Source: an uncultured Eubacteriales bacterium
Lineage (GTDB): Bacteria > Bacillota > Clostridia > Christensenellales > Aristaeellaceae
Direction: 5' to 3'
Assembly: GCA_902799045.1 (NCBI GenBank)
Contig: CADBZH010000033.1
Span: forward strand, 1 to 44,528
Length of the DNA: 44,528 bases
Every line of letters begins with the position of its first letter. Position 1 is the stretch's first letter. This document shows, piece after piece, positions 8,538-17,161 of this stretch. The position numbers and the translations under genes were made by a program. Under the pieces are notes generated by a model, which had not been told where the DNA came from, searched no databases, and saw nothing but the letters and a program-made list of their open reading frames with translations.

Positions 8538-8585
8538 TGGCCTTCCCCCATAATCCTGCTTTCCGACCCTCCAAAGGAGCACATC

Positions 8586-9140
8586 ATGAATCTACCCAAC
8601 AAATTGACCCTTATGCGCGTATGCCTGATCCCGTTCTTTGTGGTGTTTGCAAGGATGGGCGGCTTCGGCATGCAGCTGGTCGCGGTGGCCATCTACGTTC
8701 TGGCGTGCGTGACGGACGCGCTGGACGGCCACATCGCGCGCAGCCGCAACCTGATCACGAACTTCGGCAAGTTCATGGACCCCATCGCCGACAAGCTGCT
8801 GGTGATGAGCGCGATGATCGTGCTGACGGCCCAAGGCCGCATGCCGGACTGGGTGTGCATCGTAATGCTGGCGCGGGAATTCCTGGTCAGCGGCTTCCGG
8901 CTGGTGGCGGTGGAAAGCGGCGTGGTGATCGCCGCGGGCCCCCTCGGCAAGATCAAGACCGTGCTGCAAATGCTGAGCACCCTCGCGCTGATGCTGCTGG
9001 TGCCGGTCGAGGGCGCGGCGATCCTCGGCCAGGGCGGCGTGCTCTTCGCCAACATCCTCATGTACCTCGCCCTCGCCATGACCGTCGTCAGCGGCGCGGA
9101 CTACATCGTTCGGAACCGGGCCTGCATCCGGGAAATGTGA
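8586..9140 (+). CDS. pgsA: CDP-diacylglycerol-glycerol-3-phosphate 3-phosphatidyltransferase
   Basis: Protein of 184 aa, typical PgsA length. It makes phosphatidylglycerophosphate from CDP-diacylglycerol and glycerol 3-phosphate in the membrane, the first committed step toward phosphatidylglycerol and cardiolipin. The CDP-alcohol phosphotransferase motif is complete near residues 42-70 (DALDGHIAR, then GKFMDPIADK), giving the D-x2-D-G-x2-A-R-x8-G-x3-D-x3-D pattern. Start ATG 8586 follows AAAGGAG by 7 nt; the longer frame from 8451 runs through repeat DNA and is rejected. About five to six membrane helices are evident. Confidence 0.95.
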   Translation: MNLPNKLTLMRVCLIPFFVVFARMGGFGMQLVAVAIYVLACVTDALDGHIARSRNLITNFGKFMDPIADKLLVMSAMIVLTAQGRMPDWVCIVMLAREFLVSGFRLVAVESGVVIAAGPLGKIKTVLQMLSTLALMLLVPVEGAAILGQGGVLFANILMYLALAMTVVSGADYIVRNRACIREM

Positions 9141-9201
9141 ATGCAGTGAGGCGTTGGAACAGACTCAACCAACCGCATCCCAAAGGAAAGGAATCACCGC
9201 C

Positions 9202-11628
9202 ATGTTGAAGTGGTCTCGCATCAATTACCACCCGAACCTGCCGCTGGGGGCGGACGGACAGAAGGTGACGGCGAGCAGGGCGCACATCCTGCTCAGCAAG
9301 AACGCCGCCCGGGAGGGCATGGTGCTGCTGAAGAACGAGGGCGGCGCGCTGCCGCTTCGCGTGGGCGCGAAGGTGGCGCTGTTCGGCAAGGGCACCTATG
9401 ACTACGTGAAGGGCGGCGGCGGCAGCGGCGACGTGACCGTGCCGTACACGCTGTGCCTGGCCGAGGGCATGAAGCGCTATCCGGAGCGGGTGACGCTGTT
9501 CGACGGCACCGACGAATACTATCGCCGCCACGTGGAGGCCTCCTACGCCGCCGGTCGCGAGCCCGGCGCGGTGGAGGAGCCGCCGCTGCCGGAGGCGCTG
9601 GTGGCCCGGGCCGCGGCCTTCTGCGACACGGCCATCGTCTCCATCAGCCGGTTCTCCAGCGAGGGCTGGGACCGCAAGAGCGCCTTCGACAGAATCGCGG
9701 AGCACAAGGGCCTGTGGAAGGACGATGCGCGCTATCAATTCACCCAGGCCATGTTCCCCCGGGGCGATTTCTACCTCTCCGACGCCGAGGCCGCCATGCT
9801 GGATCAGGTGAAGGGCGCCTTCGGGCGCGTGATCGTGGTGCTGAACGTGGGCGGCGTGTTCGACACGTCCTTCTTCAAGGACGATCCCCGCGTCCAGGCC
9901 GCGCTGATGGGCTGGCAGGCGGGCATGGAGGGCGGCCTGGCCGAGGCGGAGCTGCTGCTGGGCCTGGCGAATCCCTCCGGCAAGCTGGCGGACACCTTCG
10001 CCGCCACGCTGGACGACTATCCCTCCTCGCCGAATTTCTATGAATCCGACGACTTCACGGACTACGAGGACGACATCTACGTCGGCTATCGCTACTTCGA
10101 GACCGTCCCCGGCGCGGCGGAAAAGGTGAACTATCCCTTCGGCTTCGGCCTGAGCTACACCACCTTCGCGTTTGAAAACGCCGCCGCCTGCGTGGAGGGC
10201 GACGCAATCGCCGTGCGCTGCGACGTGGTGAACACCGGCGATGCGGCCGGGCGCGAGGTGGCCCAGCTGTACTTCTCCGCGCCCCAGGGCCGGCTCGGCA
10301 AGCCCGCGCGGGTGCTGGCGGCGTGGCAGAAGACCCGCCTGCTGGCCCCCGGCGAGCGCCAGAGGCTGTCGCTGCGCTTCCCCGTGGCGCAAATGGCCTC
10401 CTATGACGACGCGGGCAAGGTGCAAAAATCCGCGTGGCTGCTGGAGGCGGGCGAGTACCGCTTCTTCCTGGGCAGCGACGTGCGCGCGCCGGGACTGGAC
10501 TTCGCCTTCACGCTGGATCAGACCCGCGTCGTCGAGCAGCTGAAGCCCCGCATGACGCCCACGCAGCTCAAGCGGCGCATGCTGGCGGACGGCAGCTACG
10601 AGCCGATGCCCACCGCCGCGCCCTTTGACACCGACGCCAACGCGCTGACGCCCATGGAGCCGGCGGAGATGGACGGCATGATGCCCGGCACCCGCGCCCG
10701 GGCGGGCTACCACCGCTTCGGCCCGCGGAACCTGCGCAGCGAAAAGCCGCAGCTGGTCGACGTGGCCGAGGGCCGGCTGTCGCTGGGCGAATTCATCGCG
10801 CTGCTCTCCGACGAGGACCTGTGCTGGCTGCTGGGCGGCCAGCCCAACGCTGGCGTGGCCAACACGTTCGGCTACGGCAACCTGCCCGAATTCGGCGTGC
10901 CCAACGTGATGACCGCCGACGGCCCCGCCGGCCTGCGCATCCTGCCCCAGGTGGGCGTCAAGACCACGGCCTTCCCCTGCGCCTGCCTGCTGGCCTGCAC
11001 CTGGGACGGCGAATTGACCGAGGCCGTGGGCCGCGCCGCGGGCGAAGAGGTCAAGGAAAACGGCATCGGCTTCTGGCTGGCCCCCGGCGTGAACATCCAC
11101 CGCAATCCCCTCTGCGGCCGCAACTTTGAGTATTACTCCGAGGACCCGCTGCTCACCGGCCGCCTCGCCGGCGCGCTGGTGCGGGGCGTGCAGTCCAACG
11201 GCGTGGCCGCCACCGCCAAGCACCTGGCCCTCAACAACAAGGAGACCAACCGCAAGGAATGCGATTCCCGCGCCTCCGAGCGCGTCATCCGCGAGATCTA
11301 CCTGAAGGCCTTCGAGATCATCGTGAAGGAATACGACGTCTGGAGCATCATGACCAGCTACAACATCATCAACGGCCATCGCGCCAGCGAGTATGACGAC
11401 ATGCTGAACGGCATCCTCCGCGAGGAATGGGGCTTCGAAGGGCTCATCACCACCGACTGGTGGACCCACGGCGAGCATTACAAGGAGTGCGCCGCCGGCA
11501 ACGACATGAAGATGGGCTGCGGCTACCCCGAGCGGCTGCTCAAGGCGCTCGAGCTCGGCGCGCTCTCCCGCGAAGCCCTCGAAACCGCCGCCCGGCACGT
11601 GCTGGGCACCATCCTGAAGCTGGATTGA
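9202..11628 (+). CDS. Glycoside hydrolase family 3, domain-inverted
   Basis: Protein of 808 aa. The ATG at 9202 follows AAAGGAAAGGA; the frame extends to 9154 but lacks a ribosome site there. Domain order is reversed relative to most GH3 enzymes: the alpha/beta sandwich (residues ~25-280) comes first, then a fibronectin III-like region (~315-430), then the TIM-barrel domain (~520-808). This permuted order is known from rumen clostridial beta-glucosidases. The nucleophile aspartate is in LITTDWW near residue 752, and KHLALNNKETNRK near 673 is the conserved substrate-binding stretch. No signal peptide is seen, so it is probably a cytoplasmic beta-glucosidase or related exo-glycosidase acting on imported oligosaccharides. 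Confidence 0.92.
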   Translation: MLKWSRINYHPNLPLGADGQKVTASRAHILLSKNAAREGMVLLKNEGGALPLRVGAKVALFGKGTYDYVKGGGGSGDVTVPYTLCLAEGMKRYPERVTLFDGTDEYYRRHVEASYAAGREPGAVEEPPLPEALVARAAAFCDTAIVSISRFSSEGWDRKSAFDRIAEHKGLWKDDARYQFTQAMFPRGDFYLSDAEAAMLDQVKGAFGRVIVVLNVGGVFDTSFFKDDPRVQAALMGWQAGMEGGLAEAELLLGLANPSGKLADTFAATLDDYPSSPNFYESDDFTDYEDDIYVGYRYFETVPGAAEKVNYPFGFGLSYTTFAFENAAACVEGDAIAVRCDVVNTGDAAGREVAQLYFSAPQGRLGKPARVLAAWQKTRLLAPGERQRLSLRFPVAQMASYDDAGKVQKSAWLLEAGEYRFFLGSDVRAPGLDFAFTLDQTRVVEQLKPRMTPTQLKRRMLADGSYEPMPTAAPFDTDANALTPMEPAEMDGMMPGTRARAGYHRFGPRNLRSEKPQLVDVAEGRLSLGEFIALLSDEDLCWLLGGQPNAGVANTFGYGNLPEFGVPNVMTADGPAGLRILPQVGVKTTAFPCACLLACTWDGELTEAVGRAAGEEVKENGIGFWLAPGVNIHRNPLCGRNFEYYSEDPLLTGRLAGALVRGVQSNGVAATAKHLALNNKETNRKECDSRASERVIREIYLKAFEIIVKEYDVWSIMTSYNIINGHRASEYDDMLNGILREEWGFEGLITTDWWTHGEHYKECAAGNDMKMGCGYPERLLKALELGALSREALETAARHVLGTILKLD

Positions 11629-11700
11629 GCCGTCGGTGACCGCCCTGCCTTCGCCTGAGCGCGGGGCGCTCAACCCCATTTGCTGCCGCCCTCTGCAACC

Positions 11701-11737
11701 GACCCCCGTGCGCCATTGGTTCAAGCGCACGGGGGTC
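11701..11737 (+). terminator. Strong hairpin after the GH3 gene, possible terminator
   Basis: A perfect 13-bp stem (GACCCCCGTGCGC / GCGCACGGGGGTC) with an 11-nt loop lies 72 nt after the GH3 stop. The downstream T content is poor (GCGTTTCG), so terminator function is plausible but not certain. Confidence 0.55.
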
Positions 11738-11789
11738 GCGTTTCGGGGAAAGAATGGGTTCTTCACGGAAACTTGGGGAATTGAGAAGA

Positions 11790-12012
11790 TCCCCCTCTCC
11801 GCCCTACGGGCTCCATGGGCCTGCCGGCCCGTTCTCGCTGAAAACAGTCCACAGGACTGTTTTCCGGGCGCTTCCGGGCGCTCGAACCCTCTCCCCCTCA
11901 CGGGGGCGAGGCAAGGTTTTATTCAGCGCTTGGCTCGCCCCCGTGAGGGGGAGAGCTGGCAGCCGAAGGCTGACTGAGAGGGGTATTCCCCAGAAAAACG
12001 TGAAGAACCAAG
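11790..12012 (+). repeat. Intergenic repeat block with 22-bp inverted repeat
   Basis: This part of the 523-nt gap between GH3 and ftsK holds no gene. At 11840-11864, GAAAACAGTCC and GGACTGTTTTC form a hairpin also present at 42574-42598. Positions 11889-11910 and 11934-11955 are a perfect 22-bp inverted repeat. The tail, from CTGGCAGCCGAAGGCTG through ACTGAGAGGGG and CCCCAGAAAAA to GAAGAACCA, recurs at 26720-26778 upstream of dnaA. It is a mosaic of at least two repeat families. Confidence 0.85.
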
Positions 12013-12041
12013 AAGAACCTCGCACGCGTCACCAAAACGAA

Positions 12042-12076
12042 GATTTCCCACCCTTGAATCAATGGGGTGGGAAATC
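12042..12076. terminator. Bidirectional terminator between GH3 and ftsK
   Basis: GATTTCCCACCC (12042-12053) and GGGTGGGAAATC (12065-12076) form a 12-bp stem. On the minus strand it is followed by TTCGTTTTGG, which suits termination of ftsK. It separates convergent transcription units. Confidence 0.7.
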
Positions 12077-12151
12077 GTGTTTATACGCGCGGCAGCGATT
12101 GGGATGGAACATCCCATGTTCCGCGCGGCAGCAGTTGCCCATAGGCGCTGC

Positions 12152-14908
12152 CTATTCCTCGAACATGGCCTGGGCCTCTTCTCGGGTGATCAGCACCTGC
12201 CGGGGCTTGGCGCCGTCGGCCTCGGAGACGATGCCGCGCTGGGCCATTTCATCGATGAGGCGGCCGGCCTTGGCATAGCCGATACGCATGCGGCGCTGGA
12301 GCATGGAGATGGAGGCCTGGCCCATGTCGATGACGATGTCGATGGCCTCGGGCAGGCGCGGGTCGTATTCGCTGGCGACCTCCTCCTTCTCGGCGTCGGT
12401 GCGCACGGCGTTTTCCATGTGCTCCAGCATGTCCGGGTCGTAATTGGCCTCGCCGGACTGCTTGATATACTCCACGATGGCGTGCACCTCGTCGTCGGAC
12501 ACCCACGCGCCCTGCACGCGCATGCTCTTCATGCCGTTGGGCACGAACAGCATGTCGCCATTGCCCAGCAGCTTTTCCGCGCCGCCGTGGTCGATCATCG
12601 TGCGGCTGTCCACCTGGCTGGCCACGGAGAAGGCGATGCGGGTGGGGATGTTGGCCTTGATAATGCCGGTGATGACGTTGACGGACGGGCGCTGGGTGGC
12701 GATGACCAGGTGCATGCCGCAGGCGCGGGCCAGCTGGGCCAGGCGGCAGATGGAATCCTCCACCTCGCCGGGCGAGACCATCATCAAGTCGGCCAGCTCG
12801 TCGATGATGATGACCATCTGCGGCATCAGCTTTTCGCCGTCCTTCAGGCTCTTGTTGTAGCCCTTGATGTCGCGCACGCCGCGCTCCGCGAACAGCTTGT
12901 AGCGCTTCGTCATCTCCGCCACGGCCCAATCCAGCGCGCTGGCGGCCTTCTTCGGGTCGGTGACCACCGGGCAGACCAGGTGCGGGATGTCGTTGTAGAT
13001 GGACAGCTCCACCACCTTCGGGTCAATCAGGATCAGCTTTACCTCCTCCGGCGAGGATCGGAACAGGATCGACGTGATGATGGCGTTGATGCACACGGAC
13101 TTACCGGAGCCGGTCTGGCCGGCGATCAGCACGTGGGGCATCTTCGCGATATCCGCCACGATGTAGCGCCCGGAATTGTCCTTGCCCAGGCCCACCGCGA
13201 TGCGGCTGGGATGCTTGCGGGCCTCGCTGGATTCCAGCACGTCCCGCAGGCGCACCATCTCCACCTTGTCGTTCGGGATCTCCACGCCCACGGCGGCCTT
13301 GCCGGGAATGGGCGCCTCGATGCGCACGCTCATCGCCGCCAGATTCAGCGCGATGTCGTCCGCCAGCGAGGTGATGCGGCTCACCTTCACGCCGGGGGCC
13401 GGCTGGAGCTCAAAGCGCGTCACCGCCGGGCCGTGGGCAATGCCCGTCAGCTTCGCGGAGATGCCAAAGCTCTTCAACGTGTCCTCCAGCAGGCGCGCCT
13501 TCTGCATGTCGCGGGTGCTGTGGTCCGTGTCGTCGTTCGCGTCGCCCCGGGCCAGCAGGTCGATGGGCGGATAGTTGTAGGGCGGCGGATCGTCGTCCGC
13601 CGGCTCAGGCTCCTTCACCCGCTTCAGCTTGCCGAAGCTCTTCTTCTCGGCAATGCCCGCCTGCACGGCCTCCTTTTTGCCCTTCTCCGGCACGTCGAAG
13701 GGCGGCTCGTCCTCGTCCGGGGTCTCGTAGGCCTCCGGCTCGATCTTCAGGTCGTCGATGGAGACGTTCGATTTCTTATCCGCCTTCACCACGGGAACGT
13801 CCGCCGGAATGTCCTCGGGAATGTCCACGGGAACGTCCTCGATCTTCTCCTTCATGCTGCTGGGACGGTCCGGCTTGAAGGCCTTTCGCGCGGGCTTCTC
13901 AGGCTTCTGCGCCGCGTCAAAGGCCGCGGCCTCCGCCTCCAGGCGGTCGAAGTCGTCAAAGCTGTCAAACAGCGCGTCCTTCTCCGCGGCCAGCTCCGGC
14001 TTTTCCACCGTCTCGCTGTACAGCTTCTTGCCCTTGCGCGGGGCCGGGGCCGCCGCGCGGCACGGCTTCGCCTCCCCGGCCTCCTCCTTGCGACGCGTCG
14101 GCTGGTTCGCCGCCCGGGCCGGACGGCCGCCAAAGTCATCCGTCAGCGGGTCGGCGCTCTTGCGGCGGGCCGTGCGCTGGGGCTGCACGGGGGTTTTGCG
14201 CCGCGGCGGGGCCTTCTCGGTGCCCAGCATGATCTCGGTGTGCGGGTCGGATGGCCTGCGGTTGGCCGGACGGGCGCGCCGGGCCGGTTTTTCTTCGAAC
14301 TTCTGTTCGGTTTCGCGGCGCTCCGCCCGCTCGGCACGCTCGTCGGCGCGCCGGTTCACAAAGCGCACGAAGCGGCCCATCCGCCCGGTGGCGGTGAGCA
14401 GCAGCACGGCGATCACCAGCGTGGCGATGAAGCCGCCCGCCGTGCCCAGGGTCTGGTGCAGCGGCCAGGCCAGCAGCGCGCCGATCGCGCCGCCGCCGAG
14501 GTTGCAGCGATAGGATTTGGAGACAAAGTCCGCGAAGCCCAGCACCACCGCGTAGCGCGAGGCCACGGCCTCCACGGCGAAGACGTGCACCGCCGTGTAC
14601 AGGCAGACGATCAGCAGCGCGTCGGCCACCACCCGCAGCGGCGAGACGCGCATGCCCCGGGCCGCGCCCACGCACAGCACGCCCGCCCAGGCCAGCACCA
14701 GCGGCAGCGCCACGGCCAGGCTGCCGCCCAGGCCGCGCAGCACGTCGCGAATGGCGCCCATGCCGGTGCCGTCCGTCGGGGGAACGACGCAGATGTAAAC
14801 CAGCAGGACGGCCAGCCCAAACAGCGCCACCGCCGCCAGGATCAGCATCGGCGCGCTGGATCCGCTCTCCCGCTCTTCATAGACCTGTCTGTTTGCTCTT
14901 GAAGCCAA
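12152..14908 (-). CDS. ftsK: DNA translocase FtsK/SpoIIIE
   Basis: Protein of 918 aa. Four membrane helices lie within residues 20-155, followed by a long charged and proline-rich linker (~165-430) and a RecA-like motor. Walker A is AGQTGSGKS near 594, Walker B IIDELADL near 703, and a C-terminal winged-helix gamma domain lies at ~850-918. It pumps DNA through the closing septum and orients on polar DNA motifs. The start is taken as TTG at 14908 because GGAGG lies 10 nt upstream; a longer frame from TTG 14938 has no ribosome site. A hairpin terminator separates it from cvpA. Whether it serves vegetative division (FtsK) or sporulation (SpoIIIE) cannot be told here. Confidence 0.94.
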   Translation of the reverse strand: MASRANRQVYEERESGSSAPMLILAAVALFGLAVLLVYICVVPPTDGTGMGAIRDVLRGLGGSLAVALPLVLAWAGVLCVGAARGMRVSPLRVVADALLIVCLYTAVHVFAVEAVASRYAVVLGFADFVSKSYRCNLGGGAIGALLAWPLHQTLGTAGGFIATLVIAVLLLTATGRMGRFVRFVNRRADERAERAERRETEQKFEEKPARRARPANRRPSDPHTEIMLGTEKAPPRRKTPVQPQRTARRKSADPLTDDFGGRPARAANQPTRRKEEAGEAKPCRAAAPAPRKGKKLYSETVEKPELAAEKDALFDSFDDFDRLEAEAAAFDAAQKPEKPARKAFKPDRPSSMKEKIEDVPVDIPEDIPADVPVVKADKKSNVSIDDLKIEPEAYETPDEDEPPFDVPEKGKKEAVQAGIAEKKSFGKLKRVKEPEPADDDPPPYNYPPIDLLARGDANDDTDHSTRDMQKARLLEDTLKSFGISAKLTGIAHGPAVTRFELQPAPGVKVSRITSLADDIALNLAAMSVRIEAPIPGKAAVGVEIPNDKVEMVRLRDVLESSEARKHPSRIAVGLGKDNSGRYIVADIAKMPHVLIAGQTGSGKSVCINAIITSILFRSSPEEVKLILIDPKVVELSIYNDIPHLVCPVVTDPKKAASALDWAVAEMTKRYKLFAERGVRDIKGYNKSLKDGEKLMPQMVIIIDELADLMMVSPGEVEDSICRLAQLARACGMHLVIATQRPSVNVITGIIKANIPTRIAFSVASQVDSRTMIDHGGAEKLLGNGDMLFVPNGMKSMRVQGAWVSDDEVHAIVEYIKQSGEANYDPDMLEHMENAVRTDAEKEEVASEYDPRLPEAIDIVIDMGQASISMLQRRMRIGYAKAGRLIDEMAQRGIVSEADGAKPRQVLITREEAQAMFEE

Positions 14909-14961
14909 CGATTCAATACCTCCGTGTTTGTTTGTCAATGCGGTTCATTGACGTGAAAACT

Positions 14962-14995
14962 CCCATCCGGCTCTCACTTTACAGAATCGGATGGG
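14962..14995. terminator. Hairpin terminator between cvpA and ftsK
   Basis: CCCATCCG (14962-14969) pairs with CGGATGGG (14988-14995). T-rich tails occur on both sides (GGTTTT on plus, AGTTTT on minus). It lies just past the cvpA stop in the direction of its transcription. Confidence 0.7.
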
Positions 14996-15027
14996 GTTTT
15001 GCCTTGTTTTTGTCCAATTGCGCTCGT

Positions 15028-15765
15028 TTAACCGCCGATCAGCCCGGTCACCAGGGTGCCCACGTTCAGGAAATCCATCTGGGTGACGTAGCTGTAGAGG
15101 GCGGAGCCGGTTCGCAGACTCTCGGCGAAATCCGGCGAGACGATCTGCACCAGCGCCGGCAGCAGGCACAGCACCAGCACCACCACCACCAGGCCGCGGG
15201 CCACGCCGAAGATGCCGCCCAGCAGCCAGTCGAAGCCGCGCACCAGCGGGAAGGAGATCACGTGGTCCAGCAGGTTCACGACCAGGCAGGCCAGCACATA
15301 CAGCGCGATGAAGCACAGTATGAACGCGCCCACGTTGAACACCGCCTGCCAGATGGTCTGGTCCAGGTAGTCCGCCAGGGTGTTGATGCCCAGGCGCTGG
15401 AACATCTGCGCGCGCACGTTGGCCTCGAAGGCCTTGGCGATCACCGACAGCTTCTGCGTCACCGGCAGCACGGCGTTCTGGATCTCGGCTTCGCCGCCGG
15501 CGATCACCTCCGAGACCGTCTTGATGGCCTGGGTGTGCGAGGCGAAGAAGCTCTCCGGCTCCAGGTACTGGTTCAGCACCGCCATCAGCGTCTGGTTGGA
15601 GAGGGCGAGGTTGGCCACGCGCGGATACAGCTGCTGCGCGCCGAACCAGGCGCCCACGAAGCCCACCGTTCCCAGCAGCGAGGTGATGAAGCCCCGATAC
15701 ATACCCGAAATCAGGTAAAACGCCAGGATGACGATGATCGTGATGTCCAACAGGTTTAAGTTCAT
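15028..15765 (-). CDS. CvpA family membrane protein
   Basis: Protein of 245 aa. ATG 15765 is preceded by GAGGAGG at 7 nt. The N-terminus LLDITIIVILAFYLISGMYRGF is the conserved CvpA opening. Further membrane segments lie near residues 30-50, 145-170 and 180-215; between them is an extended helical, probably external, segment (~60-135). CvpA proteins in Gram-negatives are linked to colicin V production and envelope homeostasis. In Firmicutes they (YshB-like) are of uncertain function. It lies between the beta-propeller-like gene (70 nt upstream) and ftsK. Confidence 0.85.
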   Translation of the reverse strand: MNLNLLDITIIVILAFYLISGMYRGFITSLLGTVGFVGAWFGAQQLYPRVANLALSNQTLMAVLNQYLEPESFFASHTQAIKTVSEVIAGGEAEIQNAVLPVTQKLSVIAKAFEANVRAQMFQRLGINTLADYLDQTIWQAVFNVGAFILCFIALYVLACLVVNLLDHVISFPLVRGFDWLLGGIFGVARGLVVVVLVLCLLPALVQIVSPDFAESLRTGSALYSYVTQMDFLNVGTLVTGLIGG

Positions 15766-15834
15766 AGTCAATCCTCCTCATTCAAGGATTTGTCACATTT
15801 CCCAATATACCCAAAAAGTGGGCGATTTATGCGG

Positions 15835-16935
15835 CTACGACAGGTTCAATATGTAGATGATATTGCCGTTGCCGAGCACCGCCATGTTGTTGCTGGTGAC
15901 GCCGTACACCTTGTCAAACAGCATCGGCAGCGCGTAGGCCTCCACCTGGGGCTTGCCCAGCGTGGCGATGGCCACATAGCCCTCCGTGGAGAAGCCGTAG
16001 ACCCGGTCGTTTCGGGCAATCAGCGACTGGCAGCCGTAGGGCATGCGCACCTGCTGGTCGAAATTCGCGCGGATCATGCGCACATCCTGCATTCCGCTTT
16101 CGGAATCGTATTGTGCGTTCGGCACAAACGCCATCAGCGGGTCGTCCAGCACGCCCTCGTCCAGCCCCGCCATGTACCAGCCGTACACCTGGCGGCGGCG
16201 GGTGCGGTCCTCCTTGCCGGTGTAGTCGTACACCTTCAGGAAGGTATCTCCCGCGCAGCAGAAGTAGGAGGACTGGAACACCACGCCATACACCATCTGC
16301 TCGTTGTCGTGGATGGAGCCCACCATCTCCTTGCCGGGGCGATAGGTGTTCACCGTGCAGCTGGGCACGGTGCCGCTGGTGTCCAGGCTCATCACCCAGA
16401 GCAGCGTGCCGTTTGAGAAAAACCCGTATTCGATCACGGTCTGGTTCGTCAGCGTGATGCTGTTCACGCGACGACCGCCCGATTCCATCAGGACAATCGT
16501 GCTGTTGTGCTCCGGGCCGAGCAGGACGGCGGTGTATTTGTCGCCGATGCAGGCGGAGAGCACCTCGCGCTCCATCGCGCCGCTGAACGAGGGCGCGCCG
16601 GTCGCCCCGTCGATCAGGGTCAGCGATTCGCCGGTCCAGGCGGCGACGCCGTTGGCGTTGGCGTCAAAATCGGCGTTGCGCCCGATCAGGTAGCTCCACT
16701 TGATCTTGCCCTCCGTGGTCACCGAGCCGATGTAGCTGCCGTCGTAGTAGACAAAGCCGTCGTTCACCACCTCCAGCCCCAGGTTGGAGGCCAGCTGAAC
16801 GGCCTTGTAGTCGTAGGAGCTGCGATGGGTGGCATTGGAGATGATCCTTCCGGCCACCAGCGCGATCACGCAGACGAACACGACGATCAACAGAGCGATT
16901 GCCCATGGAAGGCGTCCGTTCCGGTTCCTTTCCAT
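15835..16935 (-). CDS. Membrane-anchored beta-propeller-like protein (DUF5711-like)
   Basis: Protein of 366 aa. ATG 16935 has GGAGG 5 nt upstream; the frame continues to 16971 without a ribosome site. A single membrane anchor spans residues ~10-32 after a short positively charged cytoplasmic tail (ERNRNGR). The rest is extracellular and made of repeated short beta units (for example VYYDGSYIGSVTTEGKIKW, then similar elements to YGVTSNNMAVLGNGNIIY), as in PQQ/WD-like propellers. The resemblance to DUF5711 proteins is from memory and unverified. No catalytic motif is seen. The neighbouring cvpA and ftsK suggest an envelope or septum context, by inference only. Confidence 0.65.
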   Translation of the reverse strand: MERNRNGRLPWAIALLIVVFVCVIALVAGRIISNATHRSSYDYKAVQLASNLGLEVVNDGFVYYDGSYIGSVTTEGKIKWSYLIGRNADFDANANGVAAWTGESLTLIDGATGAPSFSGAMEREVLSACIGDKYTAVLLGPEHNSTIVLMESGGRRVNSITLTNQTVIEYGFFSNGTLLWVMSLDTSGTVPSCTVNTYRPGKEMVGSIHDNEQMVYGVVFQSSYFCCAGDTFLKVYDYTGKEDRTRRRQVYGWYMAGLDEGVLDDPLMAFVPNAQYDSESGMQDVRMIRANFDQQVRMPYGCQSLIARNDRVYGFSTEGYVAIATLGKPQVEAYALPMLFDKVYGVTSNNMAVLGNGNIIYILNLS

Positions 16936-16988
16936 GGAATCCTCCAGTATCCTTATTTTGGGGCACGGCACGACAAGGCTAATATCCC

Positions 16989-17017
16989 TTGTATGCTATA
17001 CCAAATGTTATTATAAT
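16989..17017 (+). promoter_or_regulatory. Candidate sigma-A promoter for the phosphoesterase-like gene
   Basis: TTGTAT (16989-16994), 17 nt, TATAAT (17012-17017). It lies in the divergent gap between the minus-strand propeller-like gene and the plus-strand phosphoesterase-like gene, with a leader of about 135 nt. Confidence 0.55.
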
Positions 17018-17161
17018 AGATGATGAACCGCGTTTCAACGACGCTGCTGTGACAAAACCGGGCAAAAAGCCGACAATTCCACGCCGTTCTTCAAATCGGC
17101 AACACATTGCGGCCTCCTTTGTCCCATGAGCGCCGAAATTGCCTGAAATTGAGGAAGATCC

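Noticed and set aside
9088-11901. 937-codon open frame on the minus strand
   Set aside because: It is antisense to the GH3 gene and extends into repeat DNA.
12062-14902. 946-codon open frame on the plus strand
   Set aside because: It is antisense to ftsK, whose motifs are complete. The His/Val/Gly-rich translation is typical of a shadow frame in high-GC DNA.
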